From Cyanidiococcus yangmingshanensis (Eukaryota; Rhodophyta; Bangiophyceae; Cyanidiales; Cyanidiaceae), in assembly GCA_013995675.1 (NCBI GenBank), contig VWRR01000005.1:382501-446500 (forward strand): a stretch of DNA of 64,000 nucleotides, written 5' to 3'. The position numbers were made by a program, and so were the translations under genes. Under the pieces are notes generated by a model that saw only the letters and a program-made list of their open reading frames with translations, was not told the origin of the DNA and made no database searches. Positions 51,509-61,628 of the stretch are shown piece by piece; position 1 is the stretch's first letter, and each line of letters opens with the position of its first letter.

Positions 51509-52961
51509 ATGAGGATCTCAGCGTTCACGAATAACAAGCTCCAGTGCTGGCCTAGGAAGACGTTGTGGTCTGGCGCGCTCGGAGGTCGAGCGTCCCTCGA
51601 GCCCGTGGCCGGTGGTGCGCGGCGTCTCGCCCTGCGTATCGACGACAGGCGTTCCGGTCCCGCCCGTCTCGAGTCGCGCATGCTGCGTAGACGCAAACGA
51701 ACTGGAGTAAGGCTTGCTTAGGGGTTCTCGGTAAACGTTTTGTTCAAGTTGGCGCCAACTGGTGCACTCACGTGGAGTCGAGCACTCTCCTTGGGGATAC
51801 GCTCGACGCTAGGCAGTCTGGGTCTTGAGCGGCCGACCCAGGTGCAGGCTGCAGCCATTCCGGCGGCGTTATCGGGGAGCCATGTCTTTCTAACTGCTCA
51901 GACCGGCTCTGGGAAGACGCTGGGGTACATTTTGCCTCTGATTGAGCTCTTGCAACGAGATCATAAAGGCCAGTTCGATGAAAAAGGCTCGGCTGCGCAT
52001 CGATCGCAAGCTTTGATTGTTGTTCCGACGCGGGAGCTTGCGCTCCAAGTTGTACGCGTATGGGAGGCTTTCACCGCAGTCACTGGCCTGGTTTGTGCGC
52101 AGCTGACGCGATGCGCTCTGCGACGTTCCGAGAGCGTAGCAGCTTGGGTAACGCCGGCAAAAGAAGCTTCTGCAGGGAACGGAGTCCTTTGGAATCGCGT
52201 TCCAGGCCTTCGATACTTGGTTTTGGACGAAGCGGATGCCCTCTTCTCCATGCAACGACACAACCAGCTGGCTGCACTGCCGCTAAAGCAACTTCGGGGC
52301 GGCCAGATGTGGTTCGCTGCAGCTACAGTGACCCGTAGCAACCTTGCAGAGGCCGAACGGCTGACGCAGGCGGTATCACCATCGCGACGCCTGTTCGTTG
52401 CTCGAGATGATGGATTGCACAGACCGCCACTGGATGCACGTGTTCGCTTCGAGCAAGTCGAGCACCCACCGCAGAAGGTTACTCGTCTCCTGGGGATGCT
52501 TCGTGGTGGGCCGGACGGACTCCTGCGCGATGGTAGGAGTACTTTAATTTTCTGTAACTCAATCCAGACGTGTCGGTTCGTTCAGTATACGCTTCATGAA
52601 CATGGTATCCTCGGCTGCGGCGTGCCACAGCGGATTGTCGGTGCGTTTGCGTGAAGCATCGTTGATGAGTTTCATGAATGGAGCTGCAGATGTGCTGATC
52701 TGTTCCGATCTGGCCGCACGAGGCCTCGACTGGCCCTTTGTACGTCGTGTGATCTGCTTTGATGCACCGCTTAGCTATCACCATTTTTTGCATCGGGTCG
52801 GGCGATTGCGTCAGGGCGGGATCTGCACGATCCTGCTGCGTCGAGCCAAGCGGGAGCAAGCGCTGGCCGAATGCATCAGCGAGCGTCTCTCTCAGCGGAC
52901 AACTTTGGCGCCCCAAACAACCGGATCGATATCCATGGCCCGCCGCCGAACGAGTGATTAA
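51509..52961 (+). CDS. DEAD-box RNA helicase, probably organellar (possible mini-intron; frame change inside)
   Basis: ATP-dependent RNA helicase. The core has ERPTQVQAAAIPAALSG (Q motif), LTAQTGSGKTLGYILPL (motif I), VVPTRELALQVV (Ia), LVLDEADALF (II), and FAAATVTR in the position of SAT. TLIFCNSIQTC (IV) is next. ADVLICSDLAARGLDWP (V) and HRVGRLRQGG (VI) complete it. Motif VI lacks the usual second arginine pattern (HRVGRTGR). Around 52600-52620 the chain passes to the +1 frame: LHEHGI is followed by AACHSGLSVRLREASLMSFM, which fits family spacing only in the new frame. No ATG opens the core frame after an in-frame TAG at 51719. The ATG at 51509 gives an R/S/A-rich transit-like leader, and removing a GTAAGG...CAAG segment at 51707-51748 (42 bp) would join it in frame. 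Confidence 0.8.
51707..51748 (+). other. Candidate 42-nt spliceosomal mini-intron
   Basis: Begins GTAAGG and ends TTCAAG, is a multiple of three, is phase 0 relative to the leader frame, and contains the TAG that otherwise separates the ATG-led leader from the helicase core. It is shorter than typical introns and has no clear branch sequence, so it is a hypothesis. Confidence 0.3.
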
Positions 52962-53527
52962 GGTTGAGAGTCGATTTCGGGGCATTCTTACAGTTCATCA
53001 AAGTTATTGCCGCCGCCCGCGCTCACGGCAAAGCATGGCAGATCGCGTTTGGCTGTGACGGCGTCATCCGTGACTAAATCACACAGAGATGATTGTATGA
53101 ACCGTTGGAGACGCGAACATGAAGACAGAAAGTTGTATGTCGTGCGAGCAATCAACGAATGTCATCGGTGCATCTGGATCAAGGATTGGAAGCTACCCAT
53201 CATCGTAGATAGAAGGCCCTAAAATCGTACGTACTTGGATCAACGAATGTCATGGGTGCATCTGGATCAAGGATTTGAAGCTACCCATCATAGATCATAT
53301 AGTCACCTTCCTAGACAAATAAAGACGATCGTTGTGATCCGCGCGATTTGTCACGATCGCATTCGCAAACCTTCTCCGGTCACGCGCTGCTGACACCGCA
53401 AAGGCGTCGGCGCGCCGTCGGCGACGTTTCTCTCTACCTGGCGTCGTACTCCACGACGGTTCGGGATCGCTTCTCGCTCGGTGCCTGCAACGCGAGGCTA
53501 GAACACCAAAAAACGTTCATCAGAACA
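52962..53527. other. Intergenic region with 88-bp direct repeat
   Basis: ATCAACGAATGTCATCGGTG-type sequence at 53151-53206 recurs at 53239-53294 with a few differences, including the shared words GCATCTGGATCAAGGATT and GAAGCTACCCATCAT. The period is 88 bp. It lies in the promoter region of the TIC110 gene. The TIC110 frame extends upstream to 53348 only as a TTG-led stretch. No other gene is seen. Confidence 0.75.
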
Positions 53528-56500
53528 ATGGACACACGTGCAACCTTCAATTTCAATCAATTAATAGTGAAACAGGTCGATATCGATGCAGGTCCTGGAA
53601 CGGTCGATCAGCGAGGGGCGTTGGCTTGGGCGTTTGGCAGTGTGCATCTCGGGGCGCTGGGTTTCCATACCCTGCGGCTTGCACCGGACACCTTCCCAGG
53701 CGAGCGTTGGGAGCGCGACCGATGGCGCTGTCGTTGGTATCGCTCACGGTTGTTGATCGATTGTTCTCGTGAGCGCTCTCGGTTGCGGTTGTGGCCACTG
53801 TACGCGACGGCTGAGGTGCCGACACCGTATCGTTTCGCCCTCGGACGAGCGCCCGTCGAGCGGGCCAGAGCTGCAGGTCCTGTTCCGCAGCCCAGTGCGC
53901 GTACTGAGGAAGAGTTTGGGGAACTTGCTGCGAAGCGGTTTGTAGAGCTCGTATGTAAGGAAGGCACTGAGCCGGCAGGTGTGCCGCAACAGCTCCTCAA
54001 ACCACAATGGCTCGAATGGGCCGACCGTGCGGCCACGCAGTTGGCAGGGCTTGGCCGCCTCTGGCGCGTGCTGGTCAGCGTACTGATGGCTGCTGTTATT
54101 GGCGCTGCCTGTGCAGGCGCGATGCCCTCTGGTCGTCGTCGGGCGCTCGGCTTTGCCGGGGGTGCCCTTCCAGCCGCGGTTGTCATGACGTGGTTGGTGC
54201 GGCGTGGCTGCTCTGTGGGCGCGCCGCGAGCACTCGCCTTGGCTTTGGTCTCAGGCGGTGCTCCGGCAATGGCCAAAGCTCCCGGAGCGACTCGAGACCA
54301 GCGCACGACATCCGATGAGGGCGCGAGCGACGACCTCGGGGATGCTGAGACGGAAGCAACCTCGTCGTCGGGGCCAGCACGTCTCAGCCTGACCAAGCAG
54401 ATCGATCCCGATTTGGTCCAACGTATTGCACTGCAATATGGGATTCGTCCGGATGCTGCGTCTTGGAAGATCGAGACGCTCACTGGCCTCTACGAGCGAT
54501 ACCTGCTGGCGCTAATCCAGACCAGTGGCATCCCGCGTGTCTCCGAACTCCGTCAACTGAAAGCGTTGCGTTCGGCTTTCGGCTTGAGCCATGCAGATGT
54601 TGGGGATGCTCATCATCAAGTCGCGATGCGCTTTCGGCGAGAGAACTTTGTCTACATCGACGACTACATTCGCGCACAGAATACTGATGATGGAAACCTC
54701 GACGAAACGTTCGGCAGAGGGCCCAGGATGTGGATCAGAAACTGTCCAAACTACTCTTCCTATCCTCGCGGGTACTAGATGATCGATCGGAACCAGAGGA
54801 GGCCTTTCGGTACGAAATGGCTCGTTTGCGCAATGTTTTCGATCTTTCCGAATCTGAGTTTCAGGCCCGTGTTCGCGACATTTCAGTGCCGTTCTATCAG
54901 ACTGCCGTGCAAAAGGCAGTCAAGCTGCTGCTACAGGGACATTCGGTGACGCCTGACACGTTACGAGCAGCACGAGAAACCCTGGACATTGACGATGGCA
55001 TAGCGATGCGGTTGCACTTGGAAGCGTACGGATCGCTGGTCCAGCGGCTACTACAGGCGCATGCCGAAGAAAAGATACCTCGTTTGTCGGCCAAAGATAC
55101 ATCATTGCTGCGGCAGGCGCGTCAGCTTTTCAACATTGATGAGGGCGACGCCGAGGCGCTTCTTCGAGATGCAGCCGAGCCAGTATACCAGCAGGAAGTC
55201 GAGCAGGTTATGGAAGCGAGCGAGCTGCGCATCGCGTCCGCTCATGGAAGACTGGCCGTCCGACGCGAGGAGTTGGGACTCAGTGTCGACATGGCTCGCA
55301 CGGCTGCAGAGAAATGGGTACGTGCCCGAGCGACATCGATACTGAAGGATGCAACGCGAGCTTTACGAGTGCAGAACCTCTCCATGACCATCGCGGAATT
55401 GAATCGGCTTTTGAGCCTCATCCGACGCAGTCTGAGCATCATCTACGGGATCACATGGGAAGAGCTGGAACCGAATACGCCTGAAGATCAGTTGGTGCGG
55501 GCCTCCCTGGAGCGCATCATGGGCACGCTTCGCGACGAGCTCGCTGACCTGGAGCGCCAACAACTCTATCGGGTCTACTTGGCCAAATGTCTGGAAGATC
55601 GGCTTATCGACTCTCAAGAAAGTCGCAACTTGGATGATCTGCGTCTGGTGTTGCGTATTTCGGAAACGGAAGCCGCTCAAGCCTACACCCGAGCAGCTGG
55701 GCCCGTATATCGCGATGCAGTTTTGGAGATCATGACGAATCGATCTGACGCTATGGAAAACGACGCCCAGAGACTCGCCCAGATTGCTCGTGATTTGCAT
55801 CTGCCAGAGGAGGTTGCCCACGATATCCGAATGGAGATCTATCGAGGGCGACTTGAGGCACTTGTTCGCGATAACCGGGTCCCGTCGGAGGAAGAGTCGA
55901 ATGAACTCGCTCGTCTGCGAGATCTCCTTCAGCTGAAACCGGCAGCTGTGACAGCACTGCATGCCAGTGCTTGTGCCGGTACCTACGCTCAATCTGTCGA
56001 TGAATGCATGGGTTCGAATGGGATCATACCAGAGCCGTATCGAGCGGGTCTAGATCGCTTGCGGGAACGTCTCTGTTTGGATGAACAACGAGCGCGAGAG
56101 CTCTTTCTCCAGGTGGCCCGGCGTCGGATGGCTGCCTACGTTCAGCGGGCCATCAAACTCCTCCAGAAGAAACAATCCTTTCGTGGTCAGGATGAGGAGC
56201 GCGATGTGGGCGACGATCCCTTTGTTCGTCGGGCAGGAGCATTCCTAGGGATTGAGGCCGGTACCGTCACCATCGAACTGAGCAACCTGGTCGATTTCTA
56301 TGTTCGTAACCAGATCATTCAGATGGAGAATGACCAGGCTGTGTACCCGGTGAACCTGCGCGGAGTCTTTGACAATAGCATCCTCCAGGAGATGTATCGC
56401 CAGTACCTGATTCAGTCGTTCGCTGCGAAGAGTCGCCCAGAAAAGGAACGCCTCTTCAACAACCTAGGGCATCTGGGCAATATTCTCGGCCTGACGGCAC

Positions 56501-57232
56501 CGGAGGTGAACGCCATTCATGCGAATATCGGTTCAGTCATCTACTAAGACCTACGCATCCCAGGCGCTGATGAACAATCGTCTCGAGGAGAAGGACATTG
56601 AATTTCTTCGGAATATTCAGAACATGTTGAGCATGAGTGATGAGACTTGCCGTGCGCTCCTCCAAGAGACCAAGGAAGCCCGAGTTAGCTTCCTCTTTGA
56701 CAAGCTCTTCTCCCGGACGTATGGAATGGCGGAGGCTGTTGCCGAGTTTCGTCGCGTTTGTCGGGAACTCGACGTTGATCCAGTTCGAGACCTGAAACTG
56801 GTGGAAGAGCGCCGTATTCGCGCCTTTCGTTCAGAGATTGAAAACGCCATTGAAAGTGGCACCATCACCCCGGAGAACCAGGCTCTGTTGAAAGAGTCTC
56901 AGCAGGAGCTTGCCATTCCGGAAGAGCGAGCAAGACAGGTTCTGCTCGACTGTATCCAGGAGCGGTGCGAGGCACTCATCGTTCAAGCCGCGGCGTCGTT
57001 GCGTCAGCGACGGCCCGAGGCAGCTGCTCGGGACCTCAGTAGAGCGCTGCGGTTTGGCAAGCTTTTACCCTTCGAGGTACGTACGCCGACCGTGACCGAT
57101 GCGGAACGTCAGGAACTCTATTTGGTGTATCAGGCGTATGCGCTTGGCACCGCCAGATCGGTTGCTGATAACGAGATCGTGAAAGAGGACCTGGCCTTGT
57201 TGCGGGAGATGTTGGGTATTCAGGCAGCATAA
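53528..57232 (+). CDS. TIC110: TIC110-like inner-envelope protein of plastid import (two frame changes)
   Basis: Scaffold of the plastid inner-envelope translocon that organises stromal chaperones. The first part from the ATG at 53528 has two closely spaced hydrophobic segments (around LWRVLVSVLMAAVIGAACAG and FAGGALPAAVVMTWLV). The rest is a long array of helical repeats resembling TIC110, for example DPDLVQRIALQYGIRPDAAS, then LSKLLFLSSRVL and EMARLRNVFDLSESEFQ. Further repeat segments are RLSAKDTSLLRQARQLFNI, EVAHDIRMEIYRGRLEALV and GHLGNILGLTAPEVNAIHAN. The frame moves by -1 near 54712-54730 (in an AGAGGGCCCAG context). It moves by +1 at about 56547, where GSVIY is followed by TAA and the +1 frame continues KTYASQALMNNRLEEKD. 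Total length is about 1230 residues. An N-terminal transit peptide may lie upstream of the first ATG in the TTG-led frame. Confidence 0.85.
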
Positions 57233-57341
57233 AGCATGGTTATCAGCTGTGCTGCAAGTCAGGGACGGGCGAGTCGCCCATGCCGTCCAGCTTTCGACTT
57301 GGTTCATGGTGCTGTTCCGCGGAACAAGTCTAGGCCGCTGC

Positions 57342-59117
57342 CTAGGTACGGGACTGGGTTTGTGTCTGCAGTTTGCGTAACGCTGAATCGCGGAGAAAGT
57401 TCTCAGGGGCACGCTGCAGGATCGCGATCAGTGTCGGGCAATGGGCAGCCACCACTGCCGGATATCGAATCAGTAACAGGTGGAATAGCTTGGCAATGCG
57501 AAGACCTGCGTTTTGGAGCGTTGGTGCGCTGACATTGGCCTCAAGCGCTTGGACCAGGAGGTTTGCTGTCCATGGATCCAGCAGCGTCGGAGCGAGTCGC
57601 TTCAGGAGACACTCCAGCAGCAAGAGGGTGCGTTCATTCCAAGGCGCTGCGAAACCTCTCTCAAGGATGCATTTGAGCGCCTCAACCAGGAATGCAGTCT
57701 CCAGATCCGAGTCGAAAATTTGTAGACAGAGTTCGGCCTGGTACGGGCTCAATGGCGTTCGCGCTGGCGCTGTCTCCCTCTGCGTTGCAAATGGACGCGT
57801 CAACAGCGGGTACACCAGCTGCTCTAGCAAGGCTCGCGGGTACAGCCTCTGTGAGAGGCGAACGACCGAGAGTACGAGACGCGACGCTGGTGCATCCAGA
57901 CACTCGACCATTGGTCGAAGGATACTGGCTATACCGCTCTCAATGGCTCGCGCACTGACTTGTTCCGGTAGCTGCATCACGGCGTAGAGACAGTACAGCG
58001 ACTCGGCGGGTGAGGTACTCACCGAGCATAGCGCTTGCCAATCCTGAGCGGTTCGTACGTTCAGGAGGGTCAGCGGTGGTGCACCGGCGCTTGCCGCATC
58101 ATCATGCATCCTTCGAGACCATTCCAGCACGAGCTGCGCCTCCTCTCTCTGAAGTGTGGATGACGTTGACGACCGTGCACGATTCTCACCAGATATTTCG
58201 GTTGACAGTGTGTCTCTTCCCGACGCATGCTGAATGTTGTGATGCGACACGGCCACTGAGGATGCTTCTATCGACAATGACTCCGACGACGACGACGACG
58301 ACGTCTCTGTTGGTCTCGTTACCTGGTCGAGTGGCGGGTGCTCGCGGAAACGCGACCAACAGCGAAGCCAGAGCGCAGCGAGGTATGGATCTGCATGATG
58401 CAGACTCTTGAATGGATCCAGGGACCGACGACAAACCTCGCAACGTGAAGCCTCCCACAATGGAGCAGAAAACCTGACTTGACGATCAGCGTCCGCTTGT
58501 CTATCAGAGCAAGACTCGTTTTCAAAGTCGTCCGCGTCGAATGAGACTGCCAATGGAATGTCTCGCTCGTCTGATTGCGTTACGGGAGTGATTGGTTGTG
58601 CATACTGCACTTGCGGTGCTCGGCTGCAGGGTTGTTGGCTCGAGGGGTCAAACCACTCGTCTGCGTCGTGTGCGGAAGCCTCCTGCTTTGTCATGTTCGT
58701 TTTTGGGGCTACAGAGACGCATACCGTGCCCTCGATACAGGGTATGGTGACTTGCATTCCGTCAGTGAAGTGTCCTATTGATTCCATCGCAATCGAGGAT
58801 GAATGCTTCTGTTTGTTCGCGCCGTATTGCTCAACTTGATCCAGACCATAGTCACGCAGTAGCTCCTCAACGCGTCGTCGATCAAACCATTGGGCGTATC
58901 GCAACAGCACCAGCAGCGCATGCCTTTGCACACGGAACGATAAAACGCTGAGTTGTACCCGAGCAGGCGCGTGTTTCGGAACCGCCTCCAAGAGCCGAAG
59001 GAAATCATCGGCGGCACTAGGGTGTGACGCAATCAGCTTGTCAACACGGGGCCAAAGCACCCAAGGACCACTAAGAATCAAAAGCCACTGCGCATGTGTC
59101 GACTCTCTCACCACCAT
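57342..59117 (-). CDS. FANCE-like protein (Fanconi anaemia core complex)
   Basis: From the ATG at 59117 the frame encodes 591 residues. The C-terminal 230 residues form a helical region like the FANCE C-terminal domain, which links the Fanconi core ubiquitin ligase to FANCD2. Recognisable parts are LYCLYAVMQLPE, SRLVLSVVRLSQRLYPRALL, LQIFDSDLETAFLVEAL and PWNERTLLLLECLLKRL. LRIAKLFHLLLIRYPAVV and ENFLRDSALRKL complete the set. This follows the FANCE order W.ET...L..ML.R, FA.LL..L..Y, TFL.KS....L. The middle is disordered and serine-rich, with an S run from a GAC repeat. A CEVCRRSLDPFKSLHH segment could bind a metal. The N-terminal 60 residues are also helical. The similarity is structural pattern only, so the call is tentative. 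A TTG-led extension reaches 59231. Confidence 0.45.
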   Translation of the reverse strand: MVVRESTHAQWLLILSGPWVLWPRVDKLIASHPSAADDFLRLLEAVPKHAPARVQLSVLSFRVQRHALLVLLRYAQWFDRRRVEELLRDYGLDQVEQYGANKQKHSSSIAMESIGHFTDGMQVTIPCIEGTVCVSVAPKTNMTKQEASAHDADEWFDPSSQQPCSRAPQVQYAQPITPVTQSDERDIPLAVSFDADDFENESCSDRQADADRQVRFSAPLWEASRCEVCRRSLDPFKSLHHADPYLAALWLRCWSRFREHPPLDQVTRPTETSSSSSSESLSIEASSVAVSHHNIQHASGRDTLSTEISGENRARSSTSSTLQREEAQLVLEWSRRMHDDAASAGAPPLTLLNVRTAQDWQALCSVSTSPAESLYCLYAVMQLPEQVSARAIESGIASILRPMVECLDAPASRLVLSVVRLSQRLYPRALLEQLVYPLLTRPFATQRETAPARTPLSPYQAELCLQIFDSDLETAFLVEALKCILERGFAAPWNERTLLLLECLLKRLAPTLLDPWTANLLVQALEANVSAPTLQNAGLRIAKLFHLLLIRYPAVVAAHCPTLIAILQRAPENFLRDSALRKLQTQTQSRT

Positions 59118-59852
59118 CGACGAGAAACCCTCTGATTGGCCGTCGTTGTCGAGCGACAAAGTTCGAGGGCGACGGTACAGGAGCCGCAGTCCGCCCCCCG
59201 TCTGAGGTGACGCGATCGACTGGTCGCTCAAGTCGCCAAAAGTCGTTTCGAAACCCTCTGGAGAAGGCGATCGTACCCAGTTTGGCCTAGTGTCGTTGGC
59301 TTTGGGCGTTATTCATTGACGTCGTGACAAGCGGGACCCACGAGTCGCCTAGCGCGCACGGTACGAACTCGTCCTGCAAGCCACGAAAACGTTGTATGGT
59401 TGACGAGACCTCAGACGCGTTTCTGTTCCATCATTACCTTGGCGTTTTACAGTATCAGTAACCTGTTTTTGTTTCAGGATTCAAGCGCTTTGATCAGAGA
59501 ACACATTTACATACTGGGAGAACATACGTTCTGAATGTTCAACGAGTCATTTTCTTCGAGGTTGAACTGGTCCCGAATCGATATGGCCTGGTGATCGTTG
59601 CTTGGATTCGCTCACAAGTACCGAGTTATGGTTCCTTCGTTGACGACTTGGTTCGTGCTCACACTGGATGACCATAAGGGGGCCCGTTCGAGACCTGCAA
59701 CATGACCTCGTTTGTGTGATCGCCTCATGATGGCAACCAGGTTCGTCACGACGCCTCAAGTGCTGCAGAGTATCTTGTTTCTACCCAAGTCATGAGCGAT
59801 CATTCGAACAAGCAATCATTCAGGGTCGACGAGGACGCTACGAGTTCACAGA
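59118..59852. other. Intergenic region between FANCE-like and LSG1 genes
   Basis: About 735 bp, AT-richer around 59420-59540. No gene or repeat was recognised. It should contain the promoter of the FANCE-like gene and the 3' region of LSG1. Confidence 0.4.
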
Positions 59853-61628
59853 CTACTTGGAGCGTTCATCCAGAGCACCGAAAGCATTCGCTGGCGAGGT
59901 CCATGACGTCGGTGGCCAATGCACATACAACAAGTCGCCACGTACATAGTCTTTCAGCACCAACCGTGCAGCCCGTTGCTGGTCAGTCAGATCATGTGCT
60001 GTGCGAAAGCCTCGGGCTGCAGCGAGTGCATCCAGAAATGCACGCGCTTGCCAGCGTTTCTCCTCGTGAGCTGATCCTGCCAGCTTCCGCGGCAGCTGCA
60101 GGCCGTAGTGCCGAGCGAGCGTTGCTGCGGAGAATCGGGAACAGATGAGTTGCACTGCTTCAATTAGGTCGCCTGTATGATCGATAGGGATGACCCCAGC
60201 ACAAATTAGCTCCGCTCTGCTATGAACCCATTGAGGAAAAACCAGACCAGGAGCATCACACAGAATGAGATCAGAATCCAGACCATGTGTCTGGAGATGT
60301 TTGGTTTTGCCAGGATTGGGTCCGACGGCCACCTGGGTCCGCCCCAGAAGGTTATTCAGCGTCGAAGACTTGCCCACGTTGGGATATCCGACGAAGCCGA
60401 CAGTTTTCCGTCGCTGTGAAGCATCTGTTTCGGTTGCAGGATGCTCGGTCGTCATCGCAGAGAGCGTTTGTCGTAAACAGTTCAGGAGCTGGACTCGGGA
60501 ACAAAGACAGACCGATGCATCGGCGACCTTGTCCCGGTCATCGCTCCTATCGTTGTCGTCATGAGGATCATCTCCAGCAACCTCTTGGTCGCTTTCGAGA
60601 TGCGTCCTTCGTCCAGCTGTTGGCGACCATGGTCGATCCAAAACACGCTCCTCTTGGGCTGTCCAAGAGCGGTTTTCCTGCTCAAGCGCACCATTCATAC
60701 CCTGCGTAGTTTCTCTCTGTGTTTGCGTCGGGTGCAGCGGATGCACGTCCAAAGAAGACGCTGTTGATGATACGCGTTTCTTGGGGTTCTGCGAGTCCGC
60801 CTCTCCCGGTGGATGAATTGCCGAAAAAAACCACACTGTCTTCTTGTGATCGGCAAAGTATCTCTGCCACGCTTTTCTTGCTGCTGGCACCAACAAGTCC
60901 GCTTTGTTTAACAGCAACACTGATTTCTTTTCGGGATGATGTTCTTCAAGATATCGTTCCAGATCGGGACTGTAGAAGAGCAACGGATACCGAGCGTCGA
61001 GTACTTGGACGATAAGTTGACTCCGTTCAATGACTCGCCACAACTGTCGCCATATCTGGAGGTTTTTCTCATACGGAGTCAGGCATCGATGAAGGTGCAA
61101 GTCGGGAACCTTATTCGTCTGCAGCGCGAGCTGACTCTCCAACGCGTCCAGAGACTGTCGCCATCGATGAAACGCGAGTCGCTCGGCACGATCCAACGCT
61201 TCGGCACCCATCTCACGGCTCCATGGTGGACGCTCAGGAATAGCCAACATGGGTTTCGGTCCACCGATCGAGTCCTCAGCGCTTTCAACGAGAGACCGTG
61301 ACTCATTGGTTGCACCCGTTCCTGGTGCAGGTGACGTTACCAGCTCGGGTTCGCTTACCCTGACGAGCACTGGCTCCGATCGTTCCGCTGTGAACGCTCG
61401 TCCAGACAAGTCCGCTTGGACGAGGACCTCCTCCCAGTCTGGGCGGTCCAACACAGAGCTGGCACTGTTTGGTTCCGTCTCCAGTGGCGAGTTCCCGTGT
61501 CGTTGCTCCCCGAGTCGCAGCCGTCGAAACGCTCGCCCACTCAGGGTTTTTCTCGGACGAGTCAGTGCCCTACCCAGACCATCTTTGGGTATGCTACCAC
61601 CGACTCCAGTTTTGCGGTTTCCAGGCAT
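59853..61628 (-). CDS. LSG1: LSG1-like circularly permuted GTPase, 60S subunit maturation
   Basis: Cytoplasmic GTPase that releases the export adaptor NMD3 from pre-60S ribosomes. The ATG at 61628 gives 591 residues. The circularly permuted G-domain order is evident. G4 comes first (VLLLNKADLL near residue 240), preceded by the YqeH/LSG1-type VIERSQLIVQVLDARYPLLF. G1 is then VGFVGYPNVGKSSTLNNLLG (about residues 413-432). G2/G3 follow with VGPNPGKTKHLQTH and LILCDAPGLVFP. LSG1-specific features are YEKNLQIWRQLWRVIERS and a C-terminal LKDYVRGDLLYVHWPP. An acidic insertion between G4 and G1 is typical. The basic N-terminus fits ribosome binding. The frame is intact. Nog2 and GNL paralogues lack the LQIWRQLWRV block. 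Confidence 0.9.
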   Translation of the reverse strand: MPGNRKTGVGGSIPKDGLGRALTRPRKTLSGRAFRRLRLGEQRHGNSPLETEPNSASSVLDRPDWEEVLVQADLSGRAFTAERSEPVLVRVSEPELVTSPAPGTGATNESRSLVESAEDSIGGPKPMLAIPERPPWSREMGAEALDRAERLAFHRWRQSLDALESQLALQTNKVPDLHLHRCLTPYEKNLQIWRQLWRVIERSQLIVQVLDARYPLLFYSPDLERYLEEHHPEKKSVLLLNKADLLVPAARKAWQRYFADHKKTVWFFSAIHPPGEADSQNPKKRVSSTASSLDVHPLHPTQTQRETTQGMNGALEQENRSWTAQEERVLDRPWSPTAGRRTHLESDQEVAGDDPHDDNDRSDDRDKVADASVCLCSRVQLLNCLRQTLSAMTTEHPATETDASQRRKTVGFVGYPNVGKSSTLNNLLGRTQVAVGPNPGKTKHLQTHGLDSDLILCDAPGLVFPQWVHSRAELICAGVIPIDHTGDLIEAVQLICSRFSAATLARHYGLQLPRKLAGSAHEEKRWQARAFLDALAAARGFRTAHDLTDQQRAARLVLKDYVRGDLLYVHWPPTSWTSPANAFGALDERSK

